Source of the DNA: Sphingobacterium prati
GTDB lineage: Bacteria; Bacteroidota; Bacteroidia; Sphingobacteriales; Sphingobacteriaceae
Assembly: GCF_013167215.1 (NCBI RefSeq)
Contig: NZ_JABJWY010000033.1
Span: 1-64,000 of the forward strand
Direction of reading: 5' to 3'
Length of the DNA: 64,000 nt
How positions within the stretch are numbered: the stretch's first letter is position 1; each line of letters starts with the position of its first letter. Shown piece after piece: positions 56,901-64,000 of the stretch. The position numbers were made by a program, and so were the translations under genes. Under the pieces are notes generated by a model. The model searched no databases. It was not told where the DNA came from and saw only the letters and a program-made list of their open reading frames with translations.

Positions 56901-58033
56901 CGTTCCAGGTTAAACCAGAGCGTTCCTTGCGGGTCATGATAAAGCATCTTGAGATTAGGTGTAATACTGTAGTTTTCTTTGATCTGGTTGAAGGCATAGC
57001 TTCTGATCAAAGGTCTGTCGAAATGCAGCAAGGACATCCCTTCCCCGCCAACAGCCAACCACAAGGTGCCGTTTCGATCGGCATAAATGTCGTTAAAGAT
57101 ATTCGTCGTATGATTGAAATAAGCCGATAGATCAACTTCCTCCAGGCGGTCACCGTTATACCGCAACGTCGAGATCCCCGAAAAGGACAATACCCATATA
57201 TAATGACGGAGGGGATCCTGCATCACATTGTAAAACAAATCTTCCTTGTCAACCTGGCGCCGTTTATTCTTTATTTTGATTTCCTGATACGGATTGTTGG
57301 CTCGCTCGGGATGGAAGAGGTAGAGGCCGTCCCCCCAGGTACAGATCCATCGCTGTCCCCTGTCGTCCTGCATCAGCTTAAAAGGCGCATTACGTGCTCC
57401 AATCCGTGGGTAAGCTTTCAGCTTACGTTTGCCCGGAGCTAATTGAAATAGCCCCTGGTTCCAGACGCCAATCCAGATATTGCGTTCGTTATCTTCAAAA
57501 ATCGTGTTGACCGTCAGCCCGCGCATATTTCGATCGAGGATCGTCCTGAGCTGATTATCTGACATCGGGTTGAGATTTTTATCATAGATAAATAACCCAT
57601 CATCCGTGGCGATCCAAAGACGCTGGTGATGATCCACCAATAGGCTATGAATGCGCACCTGTTCCAACCGTCTGTCTTTGAGCGGGGTAATCATATAATC
57701 TCGCTTATCGAGGATATAGACACCTTCCTCGCCGCCTAATACCAGGTTGTGCCCATAAACGGCCATGGTCCGTATATTTTGGTCGGCGGCGGCTTTTCCC
57801 TCGGCATTTTTCAGCTTAAAGTTAAGAACATTATAAGCATCAAAACGGCTAAGCCCTTGAGTAGATGCAAACCAGATATAACCTTCTGCATCTTGTATGG
57901 TCTGATTAACGGTCAAGGATGGAAGTTCATAATTTTTAGCCATAGGGTTGAGGGCCATCTGCTGACCATAAGCCGATACAGCGGCAAAAATAGACAAGTA
58001 AAGTAAAATGAAAATTTGCGTTATACGTCCCAT
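53978..58033 (-). CDS. hybrid two-component system regulator (HTCS) of the utilisation locus
   Basis: Protein of 1351 residues combining sensor and regulator in one chain. Signal peptide, then about 700 residues of periplasmic two-propeller sensor with repeated Reg_prop units (AEGYIWFASTQGLSRFDAYN, NIWIGVWNQGLFQL, GNLWIGTKSNRLV), then a Y_Y_Y Ig-like domain (LEISFSALPFTQHDKIRYMY). One membrane helix at 784-803. Kinase: His840 in YFTNVSHDLLTPLTII, ATPase with GEGIRPEELEKIF and SNGIGLSVSKQLI. Receiver with Asp1146 in VVSDIMMPEMDGL. C-terminal AraC helix-turn-helix (VSEVAYETGFTDPRYFATCF). Such proteins sense an oligosaccharide and switch on the nearby sus and enzyme genes. Confidence 0.95.
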   Translation of the reverse strand: MGRITQIFILLYLSIFAAVSAYGQQMALNPMAKNYELPSLTVNQTIQDAEGYIWFASTQGLSRFDAYNVLNFKLKNAEGKAAADQNIRTMAVYGHNLVLGGEEGVYILDKRDYMITPLKDRRLEQVRIHSLLVDHHQRLWIATDDGLFIYDKNLNPMSDNQLRTILDRNMRGLTVNTIFEDNERNIWIGVWNQGLFQLAPGKRKLKAYPRIGARNAPFKLMQDDRGQRWICTWGDGLYLFHPERANNPYQEIKIKNKRRQVDKEDLFYNVMQDPLRHYIWVLSFSGISTLRYNGDRLEEVDLSAYFNHTTNIFNDIYADRNGTLWLAVGGEGMSLLHFDRPLIRSYAFNQIKENYSITPNLKMLYHDPQGTLWFNLERLGFGSLQLDRNGLSTYSNSTYKDLISIRAVTAAIDVQDQLWVGSAYEASINVFKRTQNGILLSHKIELQQQLSHSGIPSFFYKDSAQYVWVATSQGLLCKKPHMERLQQVTSIHDEPISIAEDNHHGIWIATKSNGIYYLRDKERQSVTLHLGKETPGLKTDQIETMDIDRYGNLWIGTKSNRLVCYRTASKMGEEIANTALFGKNQILDIVCLRNYTWLSTTRNLYKINPLNKDVIEFSASDSLQVNMFSKRAFAADDKRHAVFFGGYNGVVRVDDHSTISNFKEKVLIADVKVNNKSLILAAKGKKFNQHFRQLTLAPEDQNLEISFSALPFTQHDKIRYMYKLEGVDKDWIMAPRDRLFATYNNLGKGSYRFLVKATDLHNQWNNDITAVEITKIPAFYESNLAYVCYALIVGAVLFFFINYSFNRIRLRSDLKVAQIEKEKTDELTQSKLSYFTNVSHDLLTPLTIISCLVDDVQMTTRNNLAQFDNMRLNLSRLKRLLQQILDFRKIEHNTIKLQVSQAHFPTFVERLGRAYFSPIAKKKNIQFEIVHGECPAAVFYDEDKLDKVLFNLLSNAFKYTMPGGTVSLSYYVAPKKGNDFLYIFVRDNGEGIRPEELEKIFTPFYANKSPNHVESNGIGLSVSKQLIDIHHGYIAVESILQQGSTFTVAIPVNRSYYADQDMQIIDGSFSTSLQDSAFGAAQGDAVIPDTDTVENKLRLLLVEDNEELSSTMFNILSRNYHVHLAGHGRQGLEKIQQEEIDIVVSDIMMPEMDGLSLCRAIKSNAEYNHIPVLLLTAKSSLEDRIECYQAGADGYISKPFEIKVLEAKIQSFIINKRCKQLSFHNNTQINIAALDYTPLDEKFIQKMVTVIEQHLADDQFDVLRLGDLLGLSKSTLYRKTKVLLNISPSEFIKNIRLKHACLLMERDKSITVSEVAYETGFTDPRYFATCFKAVFGMTPSEFQKNAHKVAP

Positions 58034-58276
58034 AGTCCCTCCGTTACCGCACTGGTTAAAATATTGGTTATCCTCCTGTTTAAAGATAAGGAATGTTTTG
58101 GATAGAATATATGTTTATTTTACATTTATACTTTCAGTTGTTCGCCATGCCAGTCAGTTCAGTTTATCGGTAACCGCGATACAGAATAACGCTTCTCGTT
58201 CATCAGGGACGGAAAAATGATCCGATTTTAGGTCATGAATAACCTTATTTTAAACATCGGCTGCCCACATAAAAAG

Positions 58277-58284
58277 TAGCTTTG
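58277..58284 (+). promoter_or_regulatory. -7 promoter box of the enzyme operon
   Basis: TAGCTTTG, a perfect match to TAnnTTTG, 43 bases before the GH105 start. The -33 region lacks TTTG, as expected if the hybrid regulator encoded next door must activate it. Confidence 0.55.
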
Positions 58285-58327
58285 TTTTTCTCGAAAAGAG
58301 ATCACAGACATTTTTAAATCTAACAAC

Positions 58328-59443
58328 ATGCGTAGCTATTTTATTCTATGTTTATTCCTTATTGGGCAGCTGTCTTTCGCGCAGGACATCAAACAAAAGG
58401 CTGTACTTGACCAGCTCAATCTTGTCAATACGTACTGGCAGTCACAGCACAGGCCACAGGTATGGGCTTTCTGGGATCAGGCGGCCTATCATACCGGCAA
58501 TATGGCCCTGTATCAGATCCAGCCGTCCAAAACCTATTTGAACTATACAGAAGATTGGGCCGAATTCAATTCCTGGAAAGGGGCAAAATCTAATGATAAG
58601 TCAAACTGGAAATATAGCTACGGTGAAACCGACGACCATGTCCTTTTCGGCGATTGGCAAATCTGTTTCCAGGTGTATATTGATCTTTACAATTTATCGC
58701 CCAAACCGCATAAGATCGCCCGTGCCAAGGAGGTCATGAATTATCAGATCCATACCGCCAATAACGATTATTGGTGGTGGGCGGATGGCCTGTATATGGT
58801 GATGCCCGTCATGACCAAAATGTTTAAGCTGACCAAAGACTCTTTATATCTGCACAAGTTATCCACTTATTTGTCCTACGCCGATAGCATCATGTATGAC
58901 AAAACAGAAAAACTCTATTACCGTGATGCAAAATATGTGTATCCGAAACATAAAACCACATCGGGCAAAAAAGATTTTTGGGCCCGGGGCGATGGATGGG
59001 TATTTGCCGGGCTGGCCAAAGTGCTGCAGGAGCTGCCCCCCGACTCACCTCATTATGCCGATTACAAAACCCGGTTTGTAGAAATGGCCGCTGCCATCAC
59101 CGCTTGCCAGCAGCCTGAGGGCTATTGGACCCGCAGTATGCTGGACCCCAATCATGCACCGGGACGGGAGACCAGCGGCACGGCATTCTTTACCTACGGC
59201 TTACTCTGGGGAATAAACCAGGGCCTACTGACTGCGCAGCCATATCATGATGCTGCGCTGCGTGGCTGGCAGTACCTCAGTGAGACGGCCGTACAGTCCG
59301 ATGGACGGCTAGGCTATATACAGCCCATCGGTGAAAAAGCCATTCCGGGACAGGTTGTGGATGCCAGCTCCACAGCCCCCTTCGGCGTAGGCGCATACCT
59401 GCTGGCCGGAACAGAGATGTATCGTTATCTAGACCAAAAATAA
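58328..59443 (+). CDS. GH105 unsaturated uronyl hydrolase
   Basis: Protein of 371 residues with a signal peptide (LFLIGQLSFAQD). The (alpha/alpha)6-barrel shows GH105/GH88 blocks: YGETDDHVLFGDWQICFQ, NNDYWWWADGLYMVMPVM with Asp153 as likely catalytic acid, KDFWARGDGWVFAGLAKVLQ, and EGYWTRSMLDPN. These enzymes remove the 4,5-unsaturated uronic acid left by polysaccharide lyases, from rhamnogalacturonan, ulvan or arabinogalactan fragments. It is the first gene of the enzyme operon; the next starts 10 bases later. Confidence 0.92.
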   Translation: MRSYFILCLFLIGQLSFAQDIKQKAVLDQLNLVNTYWQSQHRPQVWAFWDQAAYHTGNMALYQIQPSKTYLNYTEDWAEFNSWKGAKSNDKSNWKYSYGETDDHVLFGDWQICFQVYIDLYNLSPKPHKIARAKEVMNYQIHTANNDYWWWADGLYMVMPVMTKMFKLTKDSLYLHKLSTYLSYADSIMYDKTEKLYYRDAKYVYPKHKTTSGKKDFWARGDGWVFAGLAKVLQELPPDSPHYADYKTRFVEMAAAITACQQPEGYWTRSMLDPNHAPGRETSGTAFFTYGLLWGINQGLLTAQPYHDAALRGWQYLSETAVQSDGRLGYIQPIGEKAIPGQVVDASSTAPFGVGAYLLAGTEMYRYLDQK

Positions 59444-59453
59444 ACCCTAAAGG

Positions 59454-60695
59454 ATGAAAAAGCGATTGTTCTACTTATGGTTATTCCTATTCCTGTGTAA
59501 CACAGGATATACGCAAAACACGAAAAAACAAGCAGCTCAACTAACGGCAACCACGCGGGAATACTGGTTGCTGCAGATGGACCAATTGGTACGCCCTGTA
59601 CTTCGGAGCCTGGCGCATGACAGCTTGCGCCTGACCATGCCCCAGACAACCGCACCGCAGGTGGATAATAAAGCACAACGGATCAAGGTGCAATATGTTG
59701 AAGTCCTGGGCCGTGTACTGGCCGGTATTGCCCCCTGGCTGGGGCAGGAAGATGGCTCAGCCGCTGAAATCAAGCTGCGCAGGCAGTATCGCGCCTGGAC
59801 ACTGGCAGGGTTAAAGAATGCCCTGGACAGCAATTCCCGTGATTTTATGCGCTTTGATGTTGGTGGACAGCAGCTGGTCGACGCCGCTTTTATCGCCTTG
59901 GCTTTTGTGCGCAGTCCCTGGCTTTGGGAGCACCTGGATGCCAACTCCAAAGAACGCCTGGTGGCCTCCATACGCAGCACCCGCCAGTTTCGCCCTGTCT
60001 TTTCCAACTGGCTGCTCTTTTCGGCCATGAATGAAGCTTTTCTGGCGAAATATGCCAGCGACTGGGATGTGATGCGCGTGGATTACGCGTTACAACAACT
60101 GGAACAATGGTACATCGGAGACGGTATGTATAAAGACGGCCCCCATTATGCCTTCGACTATTACAACAGCTACGTCATCCATCCTTTTCTCGCCGGCATC
60201 ATGGACGTCATCCAGGACAAGACGAAAAGTTATGACGCCATGTTTGCCAAAATAAAGCTGCGCAACGAGCGCTATGCCATCATCCAAGAACGGTTAATCA
60301 ATGCGGACGGAAGCTTCCCCCCTACTGGCCGCTCACTGATCTATCGCGCTGGCGCCTTTCATCATCTGGCCGACATGGCATTCAAAAAACGCCTACCAAA
60401 AGGGCTTACCGAAGGGCAGGTGCGGTCTGCACTATCTGCAGTATTGAAGAAAACAACGGAAAGTGCTGATACCTACCGCGACGGCTGGCTCAGCCTAGGG
60501 TTATATGGTGAACAGCCCGGCCTCACCGATTTTTACAATAATCAAGGAAGCCCCTACTTATGTAGTACGATATTTTTGCCCTTAGGCCTACCCGCCAACG
60601 ACAGTTTTTGGACTGCCGGCCCACAGGACTGGAGCGCAAAGCGCATCTGGTCGGGTCAAGATTGGGCCAAGGACCATAGTGAGGCTATTCCATAA
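59454..60695 (+). CDS. DUF2264 family protein
   Basis: Protein of 413 residues with a signal peptide (LFLFLCNTGYTQN). Family blocks include REYWLLQMDQLVRPVLRSLA, FDVGGQQLVDAAFIALAF, NWLLFSAMNEAFLAKY and WYIGDGMYKDGPHYAFDYYN. The helical, aromatic-rich, repeated plan suggests an (alpha/alpha)-barrel, so a glycan hydrolase or lyase role is likely, but I know no settled activity. It lies between a GH105 gene and a BNR_4 gene, which points to acidic, uronic-acid-containing glycans. Confidence 0.85.
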   Translation: MKKRLFYLWLFLFLCNTGYTQNTKKQAAQLTATTREYWLLQMDQLVRPVLRSLAHDSLRLTMPQTTAPQVDNKAQRIKVQYVEVLGRVLAGIAPWLGQEDGSAAEIKLRRQYRAWTLAGLKNALDSNSRDFMRFDVGGQQLVDAAFIALAFVRSPWLWEHLDANSKERLVASIRSTRQFRPVFSNWLLFSAMNEAFLAKYASDWDVMRVDYALQQLEQWYIGDGMYKDGPHYAFDYYNSYVIHPFLAGIMDVIQDKTKSYDAMFAKIKLRNERYAIIQERLINADGSFPPTGRSLIYRAGAFHHLADMAFKKRLPKGLTEGQVRSALSAVLKKTTESADTYRDGWLSLGLYGEQPGLTDFYNNQGSPYLCSTIFLPLGLPANDSFWTAGPQDWSAKRIWSGQDWAKDHSEAIP

Positions 60696-60811
60696 CTAAA
60701 AAATTAGCAAAGCTATCCCTGCGCTGGACGAGAAACAATCCAACACATCGGGAATAAACACAATAGTATTTCAGGATCCAATGGACAAACCATCAGTATA
60801 CTAAATTAGCG

Positions 60812-62161
60812 ATGAACATACCCGCAATGATAACCCGAATTTTGATCTATGCCTGCTTTCTGCTTGGCGTACATCCGGCGGAAGCCCAACAACCGCAGGT
60901 CAAAACGCTATTCGTCGGGAATGGCTGGGCAAAAAACTCCGTGAATACTGCGGTATTCCGTAAAAACGCGTTGGTCAGCAATGACAAGTACCAATATATT
61001 GCATATTATGATGGCGAGGGCCACATGGTGCTGGGCAAGCGCTCATTATCCAGCAAGCATTGGGAAATCGTCCGGACAGCCTATCAAGGAAATGCCTCGG
61101 ATGCCCACAATGTCATTAGCATCATGGTCGACAAGGCCGGCTATCTGCATGTCAGCTGGGATCAGCACAACAGCAAATTACGGTATGCCCGTACCCTGGC
61201 CCCCAACAGCTTGCTGCTTGGTCCAGAAAGGGCAATGACCGGCGACAACGAAACAGCAGTTACATACCCCGAATTCTTAAAATTGCCCAATGGTCAGTTG
61301 CTTTTTCTGTATCGCGACGGCGGATCAGGCAATGGCAACCTCGTCGTCAATAGTTATGATGTACAGCAGGATAAATGGAAGCGGCTGCACAATAACCTGA
61401 TCGACGGTCAGGGAAAGCGGAATGCCTATTGGCAGAGCTGCGTAGACGACCGGGGGACCATCCACCTATCCTGGGTCTGGCGGGAGAGTCCCGATGTTGC
61501 CAGCAATCATGATATGGCCTATGCCTGTTCCAAAGATGGTGGACTGACCTGGCAAAACAGTGCCGGTGCAGACTATGCATTACCGATGAATGCAGCCACA
61601 GTAGAATATGCTGCCCATATCCCGCAAGGCCATGAATTGATCAACCAGACCTCCATGGCCGCCGACGAGCAAGGAAACCCCTACATAGCGACCTATTGGC
61701 GCGATGCCCACAGCCGCATTCCACAGTACAAGATTATCCATCTCCAGCAGGGAGCATGGCATACTCGATCATTTGATTTCAGGAAAACAGCATTTAGTCT
61801 AAATGGACATGGAACCAAAGAGATCCCCATTGCCCGCCCCCAATTGCTGGTATCGGGAAAAGGCGAACAACTGACCTTAACCTTGATCCTGAGAGATCAG
61901 GAACGCGGCTCGCGGCCCAGTATATTACAAGTAAAGGGACTAAATGACCTTACTGGAACACTTTATGACCTCAGTGAGACCAGCGTGGGATCCTGGGAGC
62001 CCAATTATGACAGCGAATTGTGGCGGCGGAAGCGCAAAATCGCCCTGTTTGTTCAGGTTACCCTGCAGAAGGACGGTGAGGGGCTCACGAGCAGTGCCCC
62101 CACGGCTGTAAACGTCATGGAGTGGACAGCAGATGAAACCAATAAGCTACAAAGAAGATGA
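60812..62161 (+). CDS. BNR_4-family beta-propeller, possible polysaccharide lyase
   Basis: Protein of 449 residues with a signal peptide ([10 protein letters not shown]). Repeated blades are visible: [60 protein letters not shown] and [20 protein letters not shown]. Proteins of the BNR_4 group in glycan loci include rhamnose-glucuronate lyases and ulvan lyases, which produce the unsaturated uronic acids that GH105 enzymes cleave. With GH105 in the same operon a lyase role is a good guess. The stop overlaps the next start (ATGA at 62158-62161). Confidence 0.82.
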   Translation: MNIPAMITRILIYACFLLGVHPAEAQQPQVKTLFVGNGWAKNSVNTAVFRKNALVSNDKYQYIAYYDGEGHMVLGKRSLSSKHWEIVRTAYQGNASDAHNVISIMVDKAGYLHVSWDQHNSKLRYARTLAPNSLLLGPERAMTGDNETAVTYPEFLKLPNGQLLFLYRDGGSGNGNLVVNSYDVQQDKWKRLHNNLIDGQGKRNAYWQSCVDDRGTIHLSWVWRESPDVASNHDMAYACSKDGGLTWQNSAGADYALPMNAATVEYAAHIPQGHELINQTSMAADEQGNPYIATYWRDAHSRIPQYKIIHLQQGAWHTRSFDFRKTAFSLNGHGTKEIPIARPQLLVSGKGEQLTLTLILRDQERGSRPSILQVKGLNDLTGTLYDLSETSVGSWEPNYDSELWRRKRKIALFVQVTLQKDGEGLTSSAPTAVNVMEWTADETNKLQRR

Positions 62162-64000
62162 AAAAACGCATACAATCGGCTATATGGGCCATCTTTCTGT
62201 CTATGCTGCTTGCCTTGCAGACCTCGGCTCAGGAGAAAAAGAAATCAGCTTTTGAGATCGTCAATCCGGATTTTAAGCAAAGCCCCTACACGGGGATGAC
62301 GCGACAGCATTGGCTGGATGCGGCATCCTATCTGCTGGAAGGCGCGTTTTCGGTCGTTCAGGACCTCAACAGCCCTATGCAATTTGCCAAACAGCCAGGG
62401 CGGAGCTATCCGCGGGATGGCGTGCATACGGAGACCGAAAAACTGGAGGGGCTCTGCCGTACCCTTTTTGTCGCATTGCCACTGCTTAAGGAGGATCCCA
62501 ACTATACAATCCGGGGTATTCGCGTCGGCGATTATTACCGGCATCAATTGCAACGCCTGCTCGACCCCAAAACAGACAGCTATATAGCCCCCTTAGCGGA
62601 TAAGGGCGGACCTAGCCAAAAGCTTGTTGAGTTTGGTGGCCTGGCCGTGTCTCTTATCGCTGCCCCCGAAATCTTGTGGGATCCCCTACCGCAACCGGTA
62701 AAGGACAGCCTGGCACATACCATGCTGAGCTATGGACAAGGCCCCACCATCGAAATGAACTGGCGATTTTTCAATATCATGATCATGAGCTTCTTTAAGA
62801 GCCGTGGTTATGCCATATCCGAAAACTACCTCAAAGGCTTGCTCGAAAAAAGCCTTGGTGATTACAAAGGCGACGGCTGGTATAATGACAGTCCCTATTA
62901 TGACTACTACAGCATGTGGGCCTTTCAGCTCTACGGTTCGCTTTGGGCCAAGTATTACGGTGCAACCATGTATCCTGAGTTTGCGGCACAATTTCGGTCC
63001 AATTTGCGCGATCTGGTAAAAAGTTATCCCTACCAATTCAGCAGGGACGGTGAAATGATCATGTGGGGACGCAGCATATCCTATCGGATGGGTGCAGCCG
63101 TACCTTTCGCTTTATTGGGTGAATTGGAAGATCCGAAGGTCAATTATGGCTGGATGCGGCGCATTGCCTCGGGCTGCCTGCTCCAATTTGTGCAACATCC
63201 GGATTTTCTCCAGGATGGCATACCCAGCTTGGGCTTTTACGGGGCATTTGATCCAGCAGTACAGGAGTACAGCTGCCGCGGCAGCGCCTATTGGTTGGGT
63301 AAATTTTTCCTTGGCTTGCTTATTTCTGATGACAGCAGTTTCTGGACCGCCTCGGAAAATCTGGGGGCATGGGAGAAAGAAATCCCTCAGAGTAAAGTAT
63401 ACAACACCTATGTCAGTGGCGCCGAACTCCTGATTACCGACTACGCAGGCATCGGTGCATCCGAGATCCGCTCCTGCAACAGCAGTAAGACAATTGGTTA
63501 CTATCAAGGCACCGAGAATTACAACAAATTGGCTTACAACAGTGCTTTTCCCTGGCAGGCAGACGGAAAGAACGGCCTGGTGTCAATGAACTATGCTTTT
63601 GAAATCAAAACCGGTGAATGGGAATCCCTACGCCGTTACCAATTCAAAGGTTATAAGGCGCAGGTCTATAGCCGGACGGGTTGTCTCGCAGGGGATTCCA
63701 CTGTGCAGATCGAGCTGCATGAAAAACCGTTGCCGCAGGGCATTTTGCGCTGCGACAGGTTGCACAGTAGCCGTCCGATTGCACTGCGTTTGGGACACTA
63801 TGCACTCCCCAAATGGAATAATATACCGATCAAAACATCCGAACGTCGTTATAAAGGTCTAAAAGCAACTATCATAGATAATGGACAATACCAATTGGCC
63901 ATGGTCCCTTTGTTGGGCTGGCAATACCTGGAAGATATCGCCTGCGAAGGGCTCCACCCTGCTGCTGCGGAAAGCACAGTCCTCAGCAGCTACCTGAACA
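62158..64000 (+). CDS. second DUF2264 family protein, cut by the window end
   Basis: The frame starts at the ATG overlapping the upstream stop and stays open to base 64000, giving at least 614 residues, so the gene is partial here. Signal peptide ([13 protein letters not shown]). Family blocks: [56 protein letters not shown] and [20 protein letters not shown]. It resembles the protein at 59454 in plan but has an extra C-terminal beta-rich part (from about residue 440), as in larger members that carry a beta-sandwich. Probable enzyme of the same glycan pathway. Confidence 0.85.
   Translation, partial: MKKRIQSAIWAIFLSMLLALQTSAQEKKKSAFEIVNPDFKQSPYTGMTRQHWLDAASYLLEGAFSVVQDLNSPMQFAKQPGRSYPRDGVHTETEKLEGLCRTLFVALPLLKEDPNYTIRGIRVGDYYRHQLQRLLDPKTDSYIAPLADKGGPSQKLVEFGGLAVSLIAAPEILWDPLPQPVKDSLAHTMLSYGQGPTIEMNWRFFNIMIMSFFKSRGYAISENYLKGLLEKSLGDYKGDGWYNDSPYYDYYSMWAFQLYGSLWAKYYGATMYPEFAAQFRSNLRDLVKSYPYQFSRDGEMIMWGRSISYRMGAAVPFALLGELEDPKVNYGWMRRIASGCLLQFVQHPDFLQDGIPSLGFYGAFDPAVQEYSCRGSAYWLGKFFLGLLISDDSSFWTASENLGAWEKEIPQSKVYNTYVSGAELLITDYAGIGASEIRSCNSSKTIGYYQGTENYNKLAYNSAFPWQADGKNGLVSMNYAFEIKTGEWESLRRYQFKGYKAQVYSRTGCLAGDSTVQIELHEKPLPQGILRCDRLHSSRPIALRLGHYALPKWNNIPIKTSERRYKGLKATIIDNGQYQLAMVPLLGWQYLEDIACEGLHPAAAESTVLSSYLN

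Overview
The window comes from a Bacteroidota bacterium, most likely Sphingobacterium or a close relative. The evidence is a SusC/SusD pair, a hybrid two-component regulator, gldL/gldM, fimbrillin-like lipoproteins, a DUF4249/TonB receptor pair, and promoters of the Bacteroidota type (TTTG, a gap of about 20 bases, then TAnnTTTG). The genus is inferred from gene style only. I saw no rRNA, tRNA or CRISPR array.

Layout. 1-790: eroded gene remains. 0.8-6.8 kb: signal peptidase I, two small exported proteins, and a response regulator/histidine kinase/PepSY-like operon. 7-10.6 kb: AraC regulator, cytosine-deaminase-like amidohydrolase, acyltransferase. 10.8-17.1 kb: a probable chaperone/usher-like surface fibre locus (subunit, chaperone, tip-adhesin-like protein, convergent outer-membrane barrel) next to a LuxR-type regulator. 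17.5-24.3 kb: dTDP-rhamnose genes rfbB-C-D-A, a membrane nucleotide-sugar dehydratase and a CpsB-type phosphatase. 24.4-29.6 kb: two divergent fimbrillin-like lipoprotein genes, each preceded by an unlisted gene for a peptide of 55-57 residues, with a 1.2 kb AT-rich region between them. 29.9-33.7 kb: an HTH regulator, a receiver-only protein plus AraC pair headed by a third small peptide of the same pattern, and a tyrosine recombinase. Between that peptide and the recombinase are two perfect 19-bp inverted repeats enclosing an outward-facing promoter, which is the layout of a phase-variable promoter. 33.9-42.8 kb: outer-membrane protein, papain-type peptidase and acyltransferase operon; TonB receptor with DUF4249 lipoprotein; an endonuclease/phosphatase-family protein; an MscS channel. 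43-45.5 kb: gldL-gldM alone, closed by a terminator. 45.7-64 kb: a polysaccharide utilisation locus with SusC, SusD, surface lipoprotein, hybrid two-component regulator, GH105, two DUF2264 proteins and a BNR_4 propeller. It is interrupted by a homing-endonuclease-associated-repeat protein and a second regulator of the 30 kb type. The last gene runs off the window.

Much of the window concerns the cell surface: fibres, polysaccharide precursors, glycan uptake and modification. The features most worth following are the candidate invertible promoter, the small-peptide family tied to fimbrillin-like genes, the chaperone/usher-like locus and the gldLM pair without gldK or gldN.
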